From positions 20,927,342 through 20,991,341 of the forward strand of contig NC_135549.1 of NCBI RefSeq assembly GCF_964340395.1: 64,000 nucleotides of DNA, read 5' to 3'. The DNA comes from Glandiceps talaboti. Its lineage: Eukaryota; Hemichordata; Enteropneusta; Spengelidae. This document shows positions 27,255 through 39,294 of this stretch, one piece after another. A program made the position numbers and the translations under genes. The notes below the pieces were generated by a model. The model was not told the origin of the DNA. It ran no database searches and saw only the letters and a list, made by a program, of their open reading frames with translations. Position 1 is the stretch's first letter. Each line of letters begins with the position of its first letter.

Positions 27255-27300
<46 letters not shown>
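27255..27300. repeat. (AC)n microsatellite
   Basis: About 23 AC units immediately following the degenerate tandem repeat. Confidence 0.95.
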
Positions 27301-27302
<2 letters not shown>

Positions 27303-30300
27303 TGCGATGCCTATAGCACTACTGTCAGTACTATAACTTCAGTTGTGCTAAAAAATGATCATAGTTAGCATAGCATTGACTTCAGAAAATATCCCAATTC
27401 CACTAATACAATGTACTTACAATGATTTATACGATGTCATGACCATTTTTGCATTGTATCAATGAATACGAATGAAAACCTAAAATTTATACTTATTCTT
27501 AAAGAATAACTACTCCTGCACAGTTCCATGCCAGAATTACTGTCCTAAGTGATTAAGTTTGAATGTGAATCGTGATTGTTGTAGCACGAGAAGGCAGCCA
27601 TGTTTTGTCACCCACATGAGCACTGAACATATTCCGTAATTCATATCCCAAATTCGTTGTAAAAAATAGATATATTTCCGGCAAATTGTGATGAAAAATC
27701 TTTTTCCACTCATTGAAATAAAAAAGATATCACATTGAATAAAAATAAAAGAATGAATTACTTTTAGTTTATTTTAATGAATAACTTGCAAGTGTACAAG
27801 GTGAAACCAACAACTAAAAACTAACTGATAGCTAGCTAGCCTATAGGTGCATGGATCAACCATGTGTAGTGTGTGTAAAACATGCTTGCCAAGGCCGTCA
27901 AAGCTATGTATATTTGTCAATCTCTTTCCTGAAATTTTTACATTATCAATTATGTTAAAGTTTTGGAATTGTTGATCTGAACAAATTTCTATGTATTCAA
28001 GTTTGCTGAATAGATAAAATGGGAATTTAATTGATTGTAGGCCTTTGCTGTTGAAAACATCTTTTCACTCTATAATATTATGATCTGAAAAATATGCTAA
28101 TGGTTACACTCGCTTGCTCACTCACTCACTTACTTACTTTAAATACTTAGGTCTTTTGTATAGTAGGGTAACTTCACTAACATTACAACTACATGTATCA
28201 GTTCGTTTTGACACACTTGATAGATTTCTGTAAATCCATCCATTGTTCTCAATTTGTTTGTCGTGAATTTCTTTACATTTGATAAACGAGGGGAGTCACT
28301 TTACCTCAATAGGCAAACATTCTCATTTTTCCTGATTGACCTTCCTTGTCCTCAAGGACACCAGAGCACACCACTTGGAGCTCAGTATGTCTGCCACAAG
28401 TGATGAACTCGCACGAACTTTGTACAGAGGCTTGTCTAAATGGTACATATAAATGTACGGCACTGCAAGCAGAGGGACGGCCCCTGCAAACAGAGTGGTG
28501 CTGCACCCCTCAAAAAACCTTCGGGGAGAACACTGAATGGTTTTTTTTGCTTGTTTATGTATGTATGTATGTATGTATGTATGTATGTATGTATGTATGT
28601 ATGTATGTATGTATGTATGTGGGAGTGAACATTCTCGTGTATTTTTGAGTAAGACCTCTCTTTTCACCATTTGAGTATATGAGTACATGTTAATAAAATT
28701 GTATATAATACATGCATGCCCTTGTCAGTTCAGTATTTTATGCTGAAAATCAATGACGATTTTACCACATTTGCCAGCCTTACATCTGCCTCACTAGAAA
28801 TAATGAAGTTGTGATAACTTACACAGTATTATGATTTAATTTGTGTTCTTACTGAAATGAAGACCTAACACCAAACCATACATATACATGTACAGATTAA
28901 CAATTATACAGTAATGTGAATTTTATGAATAGATGTGAACATCTGAAAATAATCACTATTAAAAAGCCATTTCAGTAGATTGTGTGAGTGAAGTCTATTT
29001 TCATTAATTAATTCCGCCAACAACATAAAACATGTCTAATTTATAAAGTCCTTTCGATATCTTCAAGTACCTTCTATAGGGGGCTTCACAACCAACGTTT
29101 GGTTTGATTACATACAGTCTGGGTGTTTGAGATAACTCAATGGGGCATATAAATACGGATGCAAGTGTATTGTTGTCACGTTGTTTATGACATGTGACAT
29201 GTGACAGACAAATGATAAATAGAGGATGAACATTTAGAGGACAAGCTGATTATTGTGTGTGTGCATATATATTGACGGTCTATGGTGTATGTAAGTTATT
29301 ATTTCACAAGTACACTGGATTGCCCTAATTTCAGGGCAGAGTAACTATTATGTCTGCAGAAAATTTGCATACTCAATAAAATGTGACATGTAAACATATT
29401 TGGGTACTTTTCAATGTTTTACTGTTTCGAGTCCTTTTCCAAGGTTGATTTACTGTACTATCTTTCACTTGTTGCATAAGTGCAAGTTTACATTTAAAAT
29501 ATATAGAATTTCTGTACATTTGATGGGGTTGGGGTAACCACTTCATGGTTTTTGCTATTTCAGTTACCGTCATTGACATGGTAGTTTATTAGTATGTATA
29601 CTAATTTTAGTGTGCAGCATTTCATTTGTATGTTTGTTGTCATCAAGTTCTGTGATGACCTGAGTCAGGTCAGCTGTGAGGTCACCATAGTCACAATTGA
29701 TTTGAAAAGTTAAAATGTTGGTTTCTAACTTATGCAGTAAAACTACAAAAGCTAGGATCCAAATTATAATATTTACCTCGAAATCAAAGCTCTGCTTGTC
29801 AGCGTAATTTAGTGAATTTTTGGTTTGATTTTGTCTCTAAATTTGTTGTTGCCTGAAAGCTTTGAGCTTTTGAGGTAAACATTAAAGTTTAGTTCATTAT
29901 AATCGTGGTTTCTATATTTATTGTTTCACTGGTTAAGTGTTGATTTTGAAGTATACATATACGTTTTGGTTCGTTAACGCGTTATAAAGTTATGGTTTAT
30001 GTGACAAACATTAACATTTTCTTTCATTTGGAACTTACAGGTTCTATATTTGTTGCAGAAAAGTTGTGATTTTGAATTAAACATTAAAGTTTTGGTTTGT
30101 AATTAATTTACTGTTTCTATGGGAAATTGAGCTGTGAAGTTGTTTTGCATTTCTTTGTTACGCTTATTTTACTGATAGTAAAATGTGGATGTTGAGTAAA
30201 GTTGTGTGGCTTTATCAAAACTTTAGTTGCTCTGTGTATGTCTTAGTACTACATGTAGACTGTGTGTGTGTGCTGTTATTGTGTCACTCAGTGGGGATGA

Positions 30301-30624
30301 CTGGACAGCATTGATAATGATCTCATATCCAATTACTTCTCATGTTGTCTCACTCGTAATAAAGCGATATGTGTTCCCAGTAAAGTGTATAAGGTATGTG
30401 TATTTCGTTTGTTCCAAACAGAACTTGAATTTTCATCTGAAACTTTTGAAAATGGCCTGAGTTTTCGACAAGTCTCGCACCATAAGCGGTTTTTTTCAAT
30501 ACGTTTGAATATATATACAAATATCTTTATTTATACATTCAAGCGAAAATGATTAGCCTAGTATGAATCCAATCGATACAGTATAATCATGCACTGGTGA
30601 CCTGTTTGTCATTTTCATTACAGT
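27301..30624. other. Intergenic; (GTAT)n tract and a degenerate T-rich tandem repeat
   Basis: A (TATG)n tract is at 28557-28621. At about 29855-30150 three degenerate copies (period about 85-110) share a core like TTTTGAATTAAACATTAAAG followed by TTTTGGTT and TTTCTAT. No gene was recognised. A TATAAATA near 29147 has no coding sequence after it. Confidence 0.5.
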
Positions 30625-31294
30625 CCCATTGATCGCCAGGATGGTGTGTTTTATCTCCACACACTAAAGAAATCAACCCAAGATGTGTGGTTTTCTTCGA
30701 CAATCACGGGGCATAACCTTTTCAACTCTGTTGTCAGCAGACGCTGTACCAAAGCAGGATTCGATGGATTCGGGTCTAACCATTCATTGACTGGCTATAA
30801 AGGCTCGCTGTCAGGAATTATGCAAGAACTGCTGATGCGCAAAAGGAAAAGATAAATGACCCAGTTCAAGGTTGGCAAGAATTGGTCACAAGTTTCTTTT
30901 GAATAGTATAATACCACAGAGATGCAGGTTCATAGAGTGATATTGTAATTTAAAATGTGTGAAATCGTCTACATAAATGATATCACTAGTACTTGAGACA
31001 TATTTGTTAAAAATTGTCATCTGACTGCCAATGTTACTTGCTTAATGAATAGTTACAACATTATGGTAGCCATTAAATGTAATGATGTACTTTTTCAACA
31101 TGTATTCACAATCTTTTTTCACCACGTCATTTACAGGGGCACGTTGCCAGATGCCCCTTGGAAAGAAGCTGAAGACCGATAGCGGTAGCCACGGTGGCGA
31201 GAAAGTATCGAGTACCGATCGCGATGTGATGCAATATCCTGGTATCAATATCCGCATCAACATGTACAGAAATAATTTGCGAATGTACTTTTGA
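30625..31294 (+). pseudogene. DUF3504 / KIAA1958-like (Crypton-type recombinase) fragment
   Basis: After a CATTACAG acceptor, the frame 30626-30855 encodes PIDRQDGVFYLHTLKKSTQD, VWFSSTITGHN, CTKAGFDGF and NHSLT. This order (FYL-x-PLKK, VWFS, G-x-N, K-A-G, NHSL-x-A) is that of the DUF3504 domain in KIAA1958/ZMYM-like proteins, which derives from Crypton tyrosine recombinases. After NHSLT a +1 shift is needed to follow the family (A-x-K-A-R), and a stop then follows, so the copy is broken and lacks the catalytic C-terminus. A second possible exon after TTTACAG (31137-31294, beginning ARCQMPLGKKLKTDSG) is unassigned. Confidence 0.55.
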
Positions 31295-31499
31295 ATTAAT
31301 ATCAGTTGGTTGAACAATTAAAATACGATGTACCTGTATTTGCCTGACTTGTTCTTTTCGCAGTTATTGCAAGAACCGCCTCTTTCTTGGCGATTCTTGA
31401 AAATAAACACTGCAAACAATACTACTTTGACGTCATAGGGTTTGATGTATTTTGATTGTAATCATAACAACCTATTTATGTCAAAGTTACCACCACATG

Positions 31500-31625
31500 G
31501 TTTGAAAAGTGAACGAAATATATGCACTCGTTATCGTTATCGGTCAAACCGATTTGTATACCAGTCCCAGGTGGTAGTTTATCGCTATTATAGTACCAGT
31601 ATATTCACAAAATCGAAAACATACG
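31500..31625 (+). repeat. TIR-related sequence left of the foldback element
   Basis: The block around TTTATCGCTATTAT and TACCAGTATATT matches the reverse complement of about 39695-39780. It also resembles the TIR at 34233 (ATTATACCAGTATATT), showing several ends of one element family in this nest. Confidence 0.6.
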
Positions 31626-32041
31626 CAGCAGATGACAAAGTGACCAACAAGTATTTACCGTAGCCGATGACGACAAACCGGTCTTCTAATTCAAGTGTCG
31701 GTCTTCTAGTTCAAAAAACCGGTCTTCTAATTCAAGTGTCGGTCTTCTAGTTCAAAAAACCGGTCTTCTAATTCAAGTGTCGGTCTTCTAATTCAAGTGT
31801 CGGTCTTCTAGTTCAAAAAATCGGTCTTCTAGTTCAAGTGTCGGTCTTCTAACTCAAGTGTCGGTCTTCTAGTTCAGGTGTCGGTCTTCTAACTCAAGTG
31901 TCGGTCTTCTAGTTCAAGTGTCGGTCTTCTAATTCAAGTGTCGGTCTTCTAGTTCAAGTGTCGGTCTTCTAACTCAAGTGCCGGTCTTCTAACTCAAGTG
32001 TCGCGTCCGTCTTCTCATTCAAAAGTTTTCTATACTACAGG

Positions 32042-32437
32042 CTACACTACACTACACTACACTACACTACACTACACTTTACTATACTATACTATACTAT
32101 GCTATGCTATGCTATGCTATGCTATGCTTTGCTGTACTGTACTGTACTGTACTGTAATGTACTTTACTGTACTGTACTGCACTGCACTGCGCTGCGCTGC
32201 GCTACGCTACGCTATGCTTTGCTGTACTGTAATGTACTGTACTGTAATGTACTGCACTGCACTGCACTGCACTGCATTGCACTACACTGCACTGCACTAC
32301 ACTACACTACACTACACAACACTATACTATACTATACTATACTATACTATACTATACTATACTATACTATACTATACTATACTATACTATACTATACTAT
32401 ACTATACTATACTATACTATACTATACTATACTATAC
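32042..32437. repeat. RCTRY pentanucleotide array (left arm)
   Basis: Blocks of ACTAC, ACTAT, GCTAT, ACTGT, ACTGC, GCTGC, GCTAC and again ACTAT follow one another. Nearly all changes between blocks are transitions, so the array fits the consensus R-C-T-R-Y. The Tyr/Leu/Cys-rich open frame is an artefact. Confidence 0.95.
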
Positions 32438-33245
32438 CAATGGGATCTCATGTGAGGATGTCCGGCTTTCGAGATATGTCTCACACTTGCACAACGTGTA
32501 TCATCACATCATGGCATCAGATACTACTGTAGTTCCTGAAAATTTGATACTAGTCACTTTAGACGTGGTATATATGTACACAAATATGTTGCAGTCTGAC
32601 GCAATGCAGTCAGTTGTCAAAGCACTTGACTCACAAGTTACACAAACAATCGACTGCAGCATTCCAAAACCACTACCAGTGTATCTCTTAAAACTATTAT
32701 GTGATTCTCACGAAAAACACATTTAAATTTAATGGAGAATTCTACTCACAAACATGTGTATGTAGCATGGGCTCTTGGGCCTACCCGAAATAGTCGACAT
32801 AGCATTCCATGAACTGGAAAGTCGCATTATTTAAATCTACACGAATAAAATATCACTCTGGACACGTTTCAGGGATGACGTTTTCGTGATATTTTGTGGC
32901 ACCCAAGTCGAACTAAATAATCTGAGTGAAAAAATAAACCAAATACATCCAACTTTCAAATTTTCGTTGGAAAGCTCGGATATGGAAGTAACATGTCTTG
33001 CTCTTACAATCCACAAATGTCAACGACACCAATAACACAAAGTATTGGATATCAAAACTCATTCCAATATTTACACAGGCAATCATGTCACCCAGACTCA
33101 GTCTTCAAAGGGTCCATTAAGGGTCAAACGATCAGATAGATAGGAACATGTAGTAACGAAGAAGAATTTCGAATAAAGTGAAATTCTTCACCGGGAAACT
33201 GGCGAGGAGAGGCTATGAAACAGAAATAAATACTAGTAACTTGAG
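32438..33245 (+). pseudogene. Penelope-like reverse transcriptase fragment
   Basis: The translation runs over several frames. It reads LILVTLDVVYMYTNM (the LVTLDV-x-x-LYTN motif), then after a shift FKFNGEFYSQ, GSWAYP, EIVDIAFHELESRII, FRDDVFVIFCGTQVELN (the catalytic R-[YF]-x-DD-x-F box with two Asp), INQIHPTFKFSLESSDMEV, FQYLHRQSCHPDSVFKGSIK and KFFTGKLARRGYETEIN. This is the motif order of Penelope-like elements. At least two frameshifts and several stops make it non-functional. It fills the loop between the inverted arms of foldback element 1. Confidence 0.85.
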
Positions 33246-33317
33246 TCCACTATCATAATCCTGACATCTCTATTTGATGAACAACACAAGTAAACTCTGG
33301 GCAAACAAATACGGGAA

Positions 33318-33977
33318 TACTATACTATATACTATACTATACTATACTATACTATACTATACTATACTATACTATACTATACTATACTACACTATAGTGT
33401 AGTATAGTATATACAGTAATATAGTATAGTATAGTATAGTATAGTATAGTATAGTATAGTATAGTATAGTATAGTGCATAGTATATAGTGTATAGCATAG
33501 TAGAGTATATAGTATAGTATACTATAGTATAGTATATAGTATATAGCAGAGTATAGTATATAGTATTTATTGTATAATATAGTATATAGTATAGTATAGT
33601 ATAGTATAGTATTAGAGTATAGTATAGTATAGTATAGTACAGTATAGTATAGCATATCATAGTACAGTATAGTATTATAGTATAGTGTATAGTATAGTAT
33701 AGTATAGTATAGTATAGTATAGTATAGTATAGTATAGTATAGTTAAGTATAGTATAGCATATCATAGTATAGTATAGTATTATAGTATAGTGTATAGTAT
33801 AGTATAGTACTGTATAGTATATCATAGTATAGTATAGTATAGTATAGTATAGTTCAGTATAGTATAGCATATCATAGTATAGTATAGTATTACAGTATAG
33901 TGTATAGTATAGTATAGTATAGTATAGTATAGTATAGTATAGTATAGTATAGTATAGTATAGTATAGTATAGTATAG
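33318..33977. repeat. (ACTAT)n then (AGTAT)n pentanucleotide array with an orientation switch
   Basis: The array runs in ACTAT orientation to about 33395, passes a perfect palindrome (TACTACACTATAGTGTAGTA) and continues as the reverse complement AGTAT to 33977, with irregular TATAG/AGTGT variants. Confidence 0.95.
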
Positions 33978-34978
33978 AAAACCTTTGAAAGAGAAGATGG
34001 ACGCGACACTTGAGTTAGAAGACCGACACTTGAACTAGAAGACCGACACTTGAATTAGAAGACCGACACTTGAACTAGAAGACCGACACTTGAATTAGAA
34101 GACCGACACTTGAACTAGAAGACCGACACTTGAACTAGAAGACCGACACTTGAATTAGAAGACCGGTTTTTTGAACTAGAAGACCGACACTTGAATTAGA
34201 AGACCGGTTTGTCGTTATCGGCCACGGTAAGTATTACATTATACCAGTATATTGATGGCGCAAATCGAGAGTTCTGATTGGTCTAGACATCGAACTAGCA
34301 CGTCTAAAATGAACGATAATGCATGGTTGGCATGTGTCCAAATGTTGATGTTCACTGTTCGTCTACGAACGTTGCTTTGTAGTCCGCCGTGATACTGATA
34401 GTGAACTCTGCGAATTGTCAGAGGAGAATTTCCTCAATGAGACAATATTTTATGGGAAATTATGAAGGAAATTTCGAAAGCAGCCAAGTTATCGCGTATT
34501 TGTACAAATCACCGACTACTATTACAGCTTGTAAGGTCAGGGCATGCACGCGATAGGTTCTAGTATGGCCTACAACCACGGCTGCTGGAGTGGAAACAGG
34601 TGAGCTGTCCTGTCATAAAAATGAAGCAAGTGTACGAACTTACACTGGCCGACTTACCATTAATCTAAATAGAAATTTGTCTTGGTCCGATCCTGTCCTA
34701 GAGTATCAGTCATCAACCCGAGAGGGAAATCCCAAAAATCTACTGAGGTAACTTCCAGTAATACAAATACATGTAAATATCACCCTGTCGCCATGTTATA
34801 CAGGAAGTCCAAAGTGCGACCGTATCTGAGACTGGATTTGAGACTCGTATATATATATGATGTAAACAATAAACAGCGGACAGCAACAGAAGTTATCGCA
34901 TGGCAACGGATGCAGCGAGCTAAACACGGCACATGATCAGACACAAATCATGGTCACTCATCCCAACCGTGCGCAAAT

Positions 34979-35051
34979 TCAAACAAACAAACAAACAAAC
35001 AAACAAACAAACAAACAAACAAACAAACAAACAAACAAACAAGCAAACAAT
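34979..35051. repeat. (ACAA)n microsatellite
   Basis: About 18 units of CAAA inside the TIR-bounded unit. Confidence 0.95.
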
Positions 35052-35240
35052 ACAATGGCGTTTCAACAGTGACGTCTTTGTAAGGTTTGAATTACACCTA
35101 AGTTGTCTGGGTCACACTCGCCGAAATACTAGGCTGTGAGGCTACCATTTAGCCGTCTCAAAGACGATCTCAGGTTTGCTTGCAATTACATGTACAGTCT
35201 ATTTGATATAAGAGAATCTCAAAAGCAGTCTCGAACACGG

Positions 35241-38200
35241 GTAACCCTAAAACGAATGACAACCCGAATGACGGAAAACGAATGACAGCATTTCCAGTAT
35301 GTAAACAGTGTAATGACACCCTTTTCTACATTCAGTTAGTTGAAGGACACCCTCTGCACTGTAAAACAAGTGGAATGACAGCCGCCACTCTATAAATTAA
35401 GTGGAATGACAGCGTTTTCAAGGCTTTAGAACTGGAATGACAGCATTTCCGGTATGTAAACTGTGGAATGACAACCTTTTCTACATTCATTTAGTTGAAT
35501 GACACCATCTTCACTGTAAAACAAGTGGAATGACAGCCGCCACTCTATAGCATAAGTGGAATGACAGCATTTTCAATGATTTGAAGCTGGAATGACAGCA
35601 TTTACAGTGGGTAAACAATGGAATGACACCCTTTTCTGCATTCAGTTAGTTGAATGACACCCACTGCACTGTATAATTAGTGGAATGACAGCCACCACTC
35701 TATAAAATAAGTGGAATGACAGCATTTTCAATGCTTTGGAACTGGAATGACAGCGTTTCCAGTGGGTAAACAGTGGAATGACACCCCTTTCTACATTCAG
35801 TTAGTTAGTTGAATGACACCATCTCCACTGTAAAACCAGTGCAATGACAGCTGCCACTCTATAAGATAAGTGGAATGACAGCATTTTCAATGCTTTGGAA
35901 CTGGTATGACAGTATTTCCAGTATGTAAACAGTGGAATGACACCCCTTTCTACATTCAGTTAGTTAGTTGAATGACACCATCTGCACTGTAAAACCAGTG
36001 CAATGACAGCCGCCACTCTATAACATAAGTGGAATGACAGCATTTTCAATGCTTTGGAACTGGTATGACAGTATTTCCAGTATGCAAACTGTGGAATGAC
36101 AACCTTTTCTACATTCATTTAGTTGAATGACACCATCTTCACTGTAAAACAAGTGGAATGACAGCCGCCACTCTATAGCATAAGTGGAATGACAGCATTT
36201 TCAATGATTTGAAACTGGAATGACAGCATTTACAGTGGGTAAACAATGGAATGACACCCTTTTCTGCATTCAGTTAGTTGAATGACACCCACTGCACTGT
36301 ATAACTAGTTGAATGACAGTCGCCACTCTATAAAATAAGTGGAATGACAGCATTTCCAATGCTTTGAAACTGGTATGACATCATTTCCAGTATGTAAACA
36401 GTGGAATGACACCCCTTTCTACATTCAGTTAGTTAAATGACACCCTCTACACTGTAAACCCAGTGGAATGACAGCCGCCACTCTAGCATAAGTGGAATGA
36501 CAGCATTTTCAATGCTTTAAAACTGGAATGACAGCATTTCCTGTATGTAAACAGTGGAATGACACCCTTTTCTACATTAAGTTAGTTGAATGACACCATC
36601 TCCACTGTAAAACCAGTGCAATGACAGCTGCCACTCTATAAGATAAGTGGAATGACAGCATTTTCAATGCTTTGGAACTGGTATGACAGTATTTCCAGTA
36701 TGCAAACTGTGGAATGACAACCTTTTCTACATTCATTTAGTTGAATGACACCATCTTCACTGTAAAACAAGTGGAATGACAGCCGCCACTCTATAGCATA
36801 AGTGGAATGACAGCATTTTCAATGATGTGAAGCTGGAATGACAGCATTTACAGTGGGTAAACAATGGAATGACACCCTTTTCTGCATTCAGTTAGTTGAA
36901 TGACACCCACTGCACTGTATAACAAGTGGAATGACAGCCGCCATTCTATAGCATAAGTGGAATGACAGCAAATCCTATGCTTTGGAACTGGAACGACAGC
37001 ATTTCCAGTATGTAAACAGTGGAATGACACTCCTTTCTACATTAATTTAGTTCAATGACACCCTTTGCACTGTAAAACTAGTGGAATGACAGCAGCCACT
37101 CTATAGCATAAGTGGAATGACAGCATTTCCAATGCTTTGAAACTGGTATGACATCATTTCCAGTATGTAAACAGTGGAACGACACCCTTTTCTACATTAA
37201 TCTAGTTGAATGACACCTTCTGCACTGTAAAACCAGTGGAATGACAGCCGCCACTCTATAGCATAAGTGGAATGACAACATTTCCAATGCTTTGAAACTG
37301 GTATGACAGCATTTCCAGTATGTAAACAGTGGAATGACACCCTTTCTACATTAATCTAGTTGAATGACAACCTCTGCACTGTAAAACAAGTGGAATGACA
37401 GCTGCCACTCTATAAATTAAGTGGAATGACAGCATTTGCAATGCTTTGGAACTAGAATGACAACATTTCCAGTATGTAAACAGTGGAATGACACCCTTTT
37501 CTACATTCCGTTAGTTGAATGACACCCTCTGCACTGTAAAACCAGTGGAATGACAGCCACCACTCTATAGCATAAGTGGAATGACAGCATTTTCAATGCT
37601 TTGGAACTGGAATGACAGCATTTCCAGTATGTAAATAATGGAATGACACCCTTTTCTGAAATCAGTTAGTTGAATGACACCCTCTGCACTGTAAATCCAG
37701 TGGAATGACAGCCACTCTATAAGATAAGTGGAATGACAGCATTTTCAATGCTTTGGAACTGGAATGACAGCATTTCCAGTATGTAAACAGTGGAATAACA
37801 CCCTTTTCTACATTTAGTTAGTTGAATGACATCGTCTGCACTGTAAAGCAAGTAGATTGACATCCTTTCTGTCATTCCACATTCTGAAAATGCTGTCATT
37901 CAACTTATTTGATAGAGTGGCGGCTGGCATTCCACAGGATTTACAGTGCAGATGGTGTCATTCAACTAACTGATTGCAGAAAAGGGTGTCATTCCATTAT
38001 TTACATACTGGAAATGCTGTCATTCCAGTTCCAAAGGATTGAAAATGCTGGCATTCCACTTAATTCATAGAGTGGAGGCTGTCATTCCACTGGATTTACA
38101 GTGCAGAGGTTGTCATTCAACTAATTGAATGTAGAAAAGGGTGTCATTCCATTGTTTACATACTGGAAATGCTGTCATTCCAGTTCCAAAGCATTGAAAT

Positions 38201-39294
38201 TGCTGTCATTCCACTTATTCTATAGAGTGGCGGCTGTCATTCCACTTGTTTTACAGTGCAGAGGGTGTCATTCAACTAACTGATTGCAGAAAAGGATGTC
38301 ATTCCACTGTTTACATACCGGAAATGCTGTCATTCCAGTTCCAAAGCATAGGAAATGCTGTCATTCCACTTATGCCATAGAGTGGCTGTCATTCCACTGG
38401 ATTTACAGTTCAGAGGGTGTCATTCAATTTCAACTAACTAATTGCAGAAAAGGGTGTCATTCCACAGTGACTGTTTACATACTGGAAATACTGTCATTCC
38501 AGTTTGAAAACATTGAAAATGCTGTCATTCCACTTATCTTATAGAGTGGCGGCTGTCATTGCACTGGTTTTACAGTGCAGAGGGTGTCATTGAACTAACT
38601 GAATGCAGAAAAGGATGTCATTCCACTGTTTACATACTGGAAATGTTGTCATTCCAGTTCAAAAACATTGAAAATGCTGTCATTTCATTTAATGTATAGA
38701 GTGGTGGCTGTCATTCCACTGGTTTTACAGTGCAGAGGGTGTCATTGAACTAACTTATTGCAGAAAAGGTTGTCATTCCACTGTTTACATACTGGAAAGG
38801 CTGTCATTCCAGTTCCAAAGCATAGGAAATGCTGTCATTCCACTTATGCTATAGAGTGGCGGCTGTCATTCCACTGGTTTTACAGTGCAGATGGTGTCAT
38901 TCAACTAACTTAATGTAGAAAAGGGTGTCATTCCACTGTTTACTTACTGGAAATGCTGTCAATCCAGTTTCAAAGCATTGGAAATGTTGTCATTCCACTT
39001 ATGCTATAGAGTGGCGGCTGTCATTCCACTGGTTTTACAGTGCAGAGGGTGTCATTGAACTAAATTAATGTAGAAAAGGGTGTCATTCCGCTGTTTACAT
39101 ACTGGAAATGCTGTCATTCTAGTTTCAAAGCATTGAAAATGCTGTCATTCCACTTATGCTATAGAGTGGCGGCTGTCATTCCACTTGTTTTACAGTGCAG
39201 AGGGTGTAATTCAACTAACTGCATACAGAAGAGGATGTCATTCCACTGTTTACATACCGGAAATGCTGTCATTCGTTTTCTGTCATTCGGGTGC
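35241..39294. mobile_element. Foldback-like element 2: inverted 165-bp higher-order tandem repeat
   Basis: From 35270 to about 37860 the repeat is read in one orientation (GTGGAATGACAGC); from about 37866 to 39290 it is the reverse complement (GCTGTCATTCCAC). The higher-order unit is about 165 bp and holds five related subunits of about 28-35 bp, each opening with G-x-GGAATGACA and then a private tail (ATTTTCAATGCTTTG, ATTTCCAGTATGTAAACA, CCCTTTTCTACATTCAGTTA, CCCTCTGCACTGTAAAACCA, CGCCACTCTATAGCATAA). Both outer edges carry the same variant, ACCCGAATGAC then AAAACGAATGAC, as inverted copies. An 11-bp direct repeat CTCGAACACGG abuts both ends (35230-35240, 39295-39305), as expected of a target duplication. 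No coding capacity. Confidence 0.78.

Larger units (their letters stand above)
31656..34229. mobile_element. Foldback-like element 1 with minisatellite/pentanucleotide arms
   Basis: The ends are inverted copies of TACCGTRGCCGATRACGAC (2 mismatches over the first 37 bases) and are flanked by a 6-bp direct repeat AGTATT at 31650-31655 and 34230-34235. Each arm runs from this terminus into a 20-bp minisatellite (CGGTCTTCTARTTCAAGTGT units; left about 31677-32003, right about 34012-34210), then a shared block of about 40 bp containing TGTCGCGTCC, then a (TATAC)n-type pentanucleotide array. The centre (32438-33317) holds a Penelope-like RT fragment. Long inverted repeats made of tandem units, with a target duplication, are the hallmark of foldback transposons. 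No transposase is encoded. Confidence 0.75.

Noticed and set aside
29140-29160. TATAAATA as a promoter
   Set aside because: No coding sequence or exon with splice support follows within 1 kb.
31677-32003. CRISPR-like array of 20-bp repeats
   Set aside because: Contiguous minisatellite without spacers and with an inverted partner array; part of a foldback element.
31998-32726. A 242-residue Tyr/Leu/Cys-rich protein
   Set aside because: Pentanucleotide artefact that happens to run into the Penelope fragment; only the part after about 32438 has protein homology.
33382-33870. Tyr/Ile/Leu-rich minus-strand frames of up to 162 residues
   Set aside because: Artefact of the (AGTAT)n array.
35241-35250. 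TAACCCTAA at the left edge of foldback element 2 as telomeric seed
   Set aside because: A single unit only, not repeated; most likely chance.
38284-38544. 86-residue His/Ser/Pro protein and similar frames in the ATGACA satellite
   Set aside because: Periodic frames produced by the satellite repeat on either strand.
35241-39294. CRISPR-like array, because of regular short repeats
   Set aside because: Subunits have no unique spacers, the repeat inverts halfway, and the context is eukaryotic.
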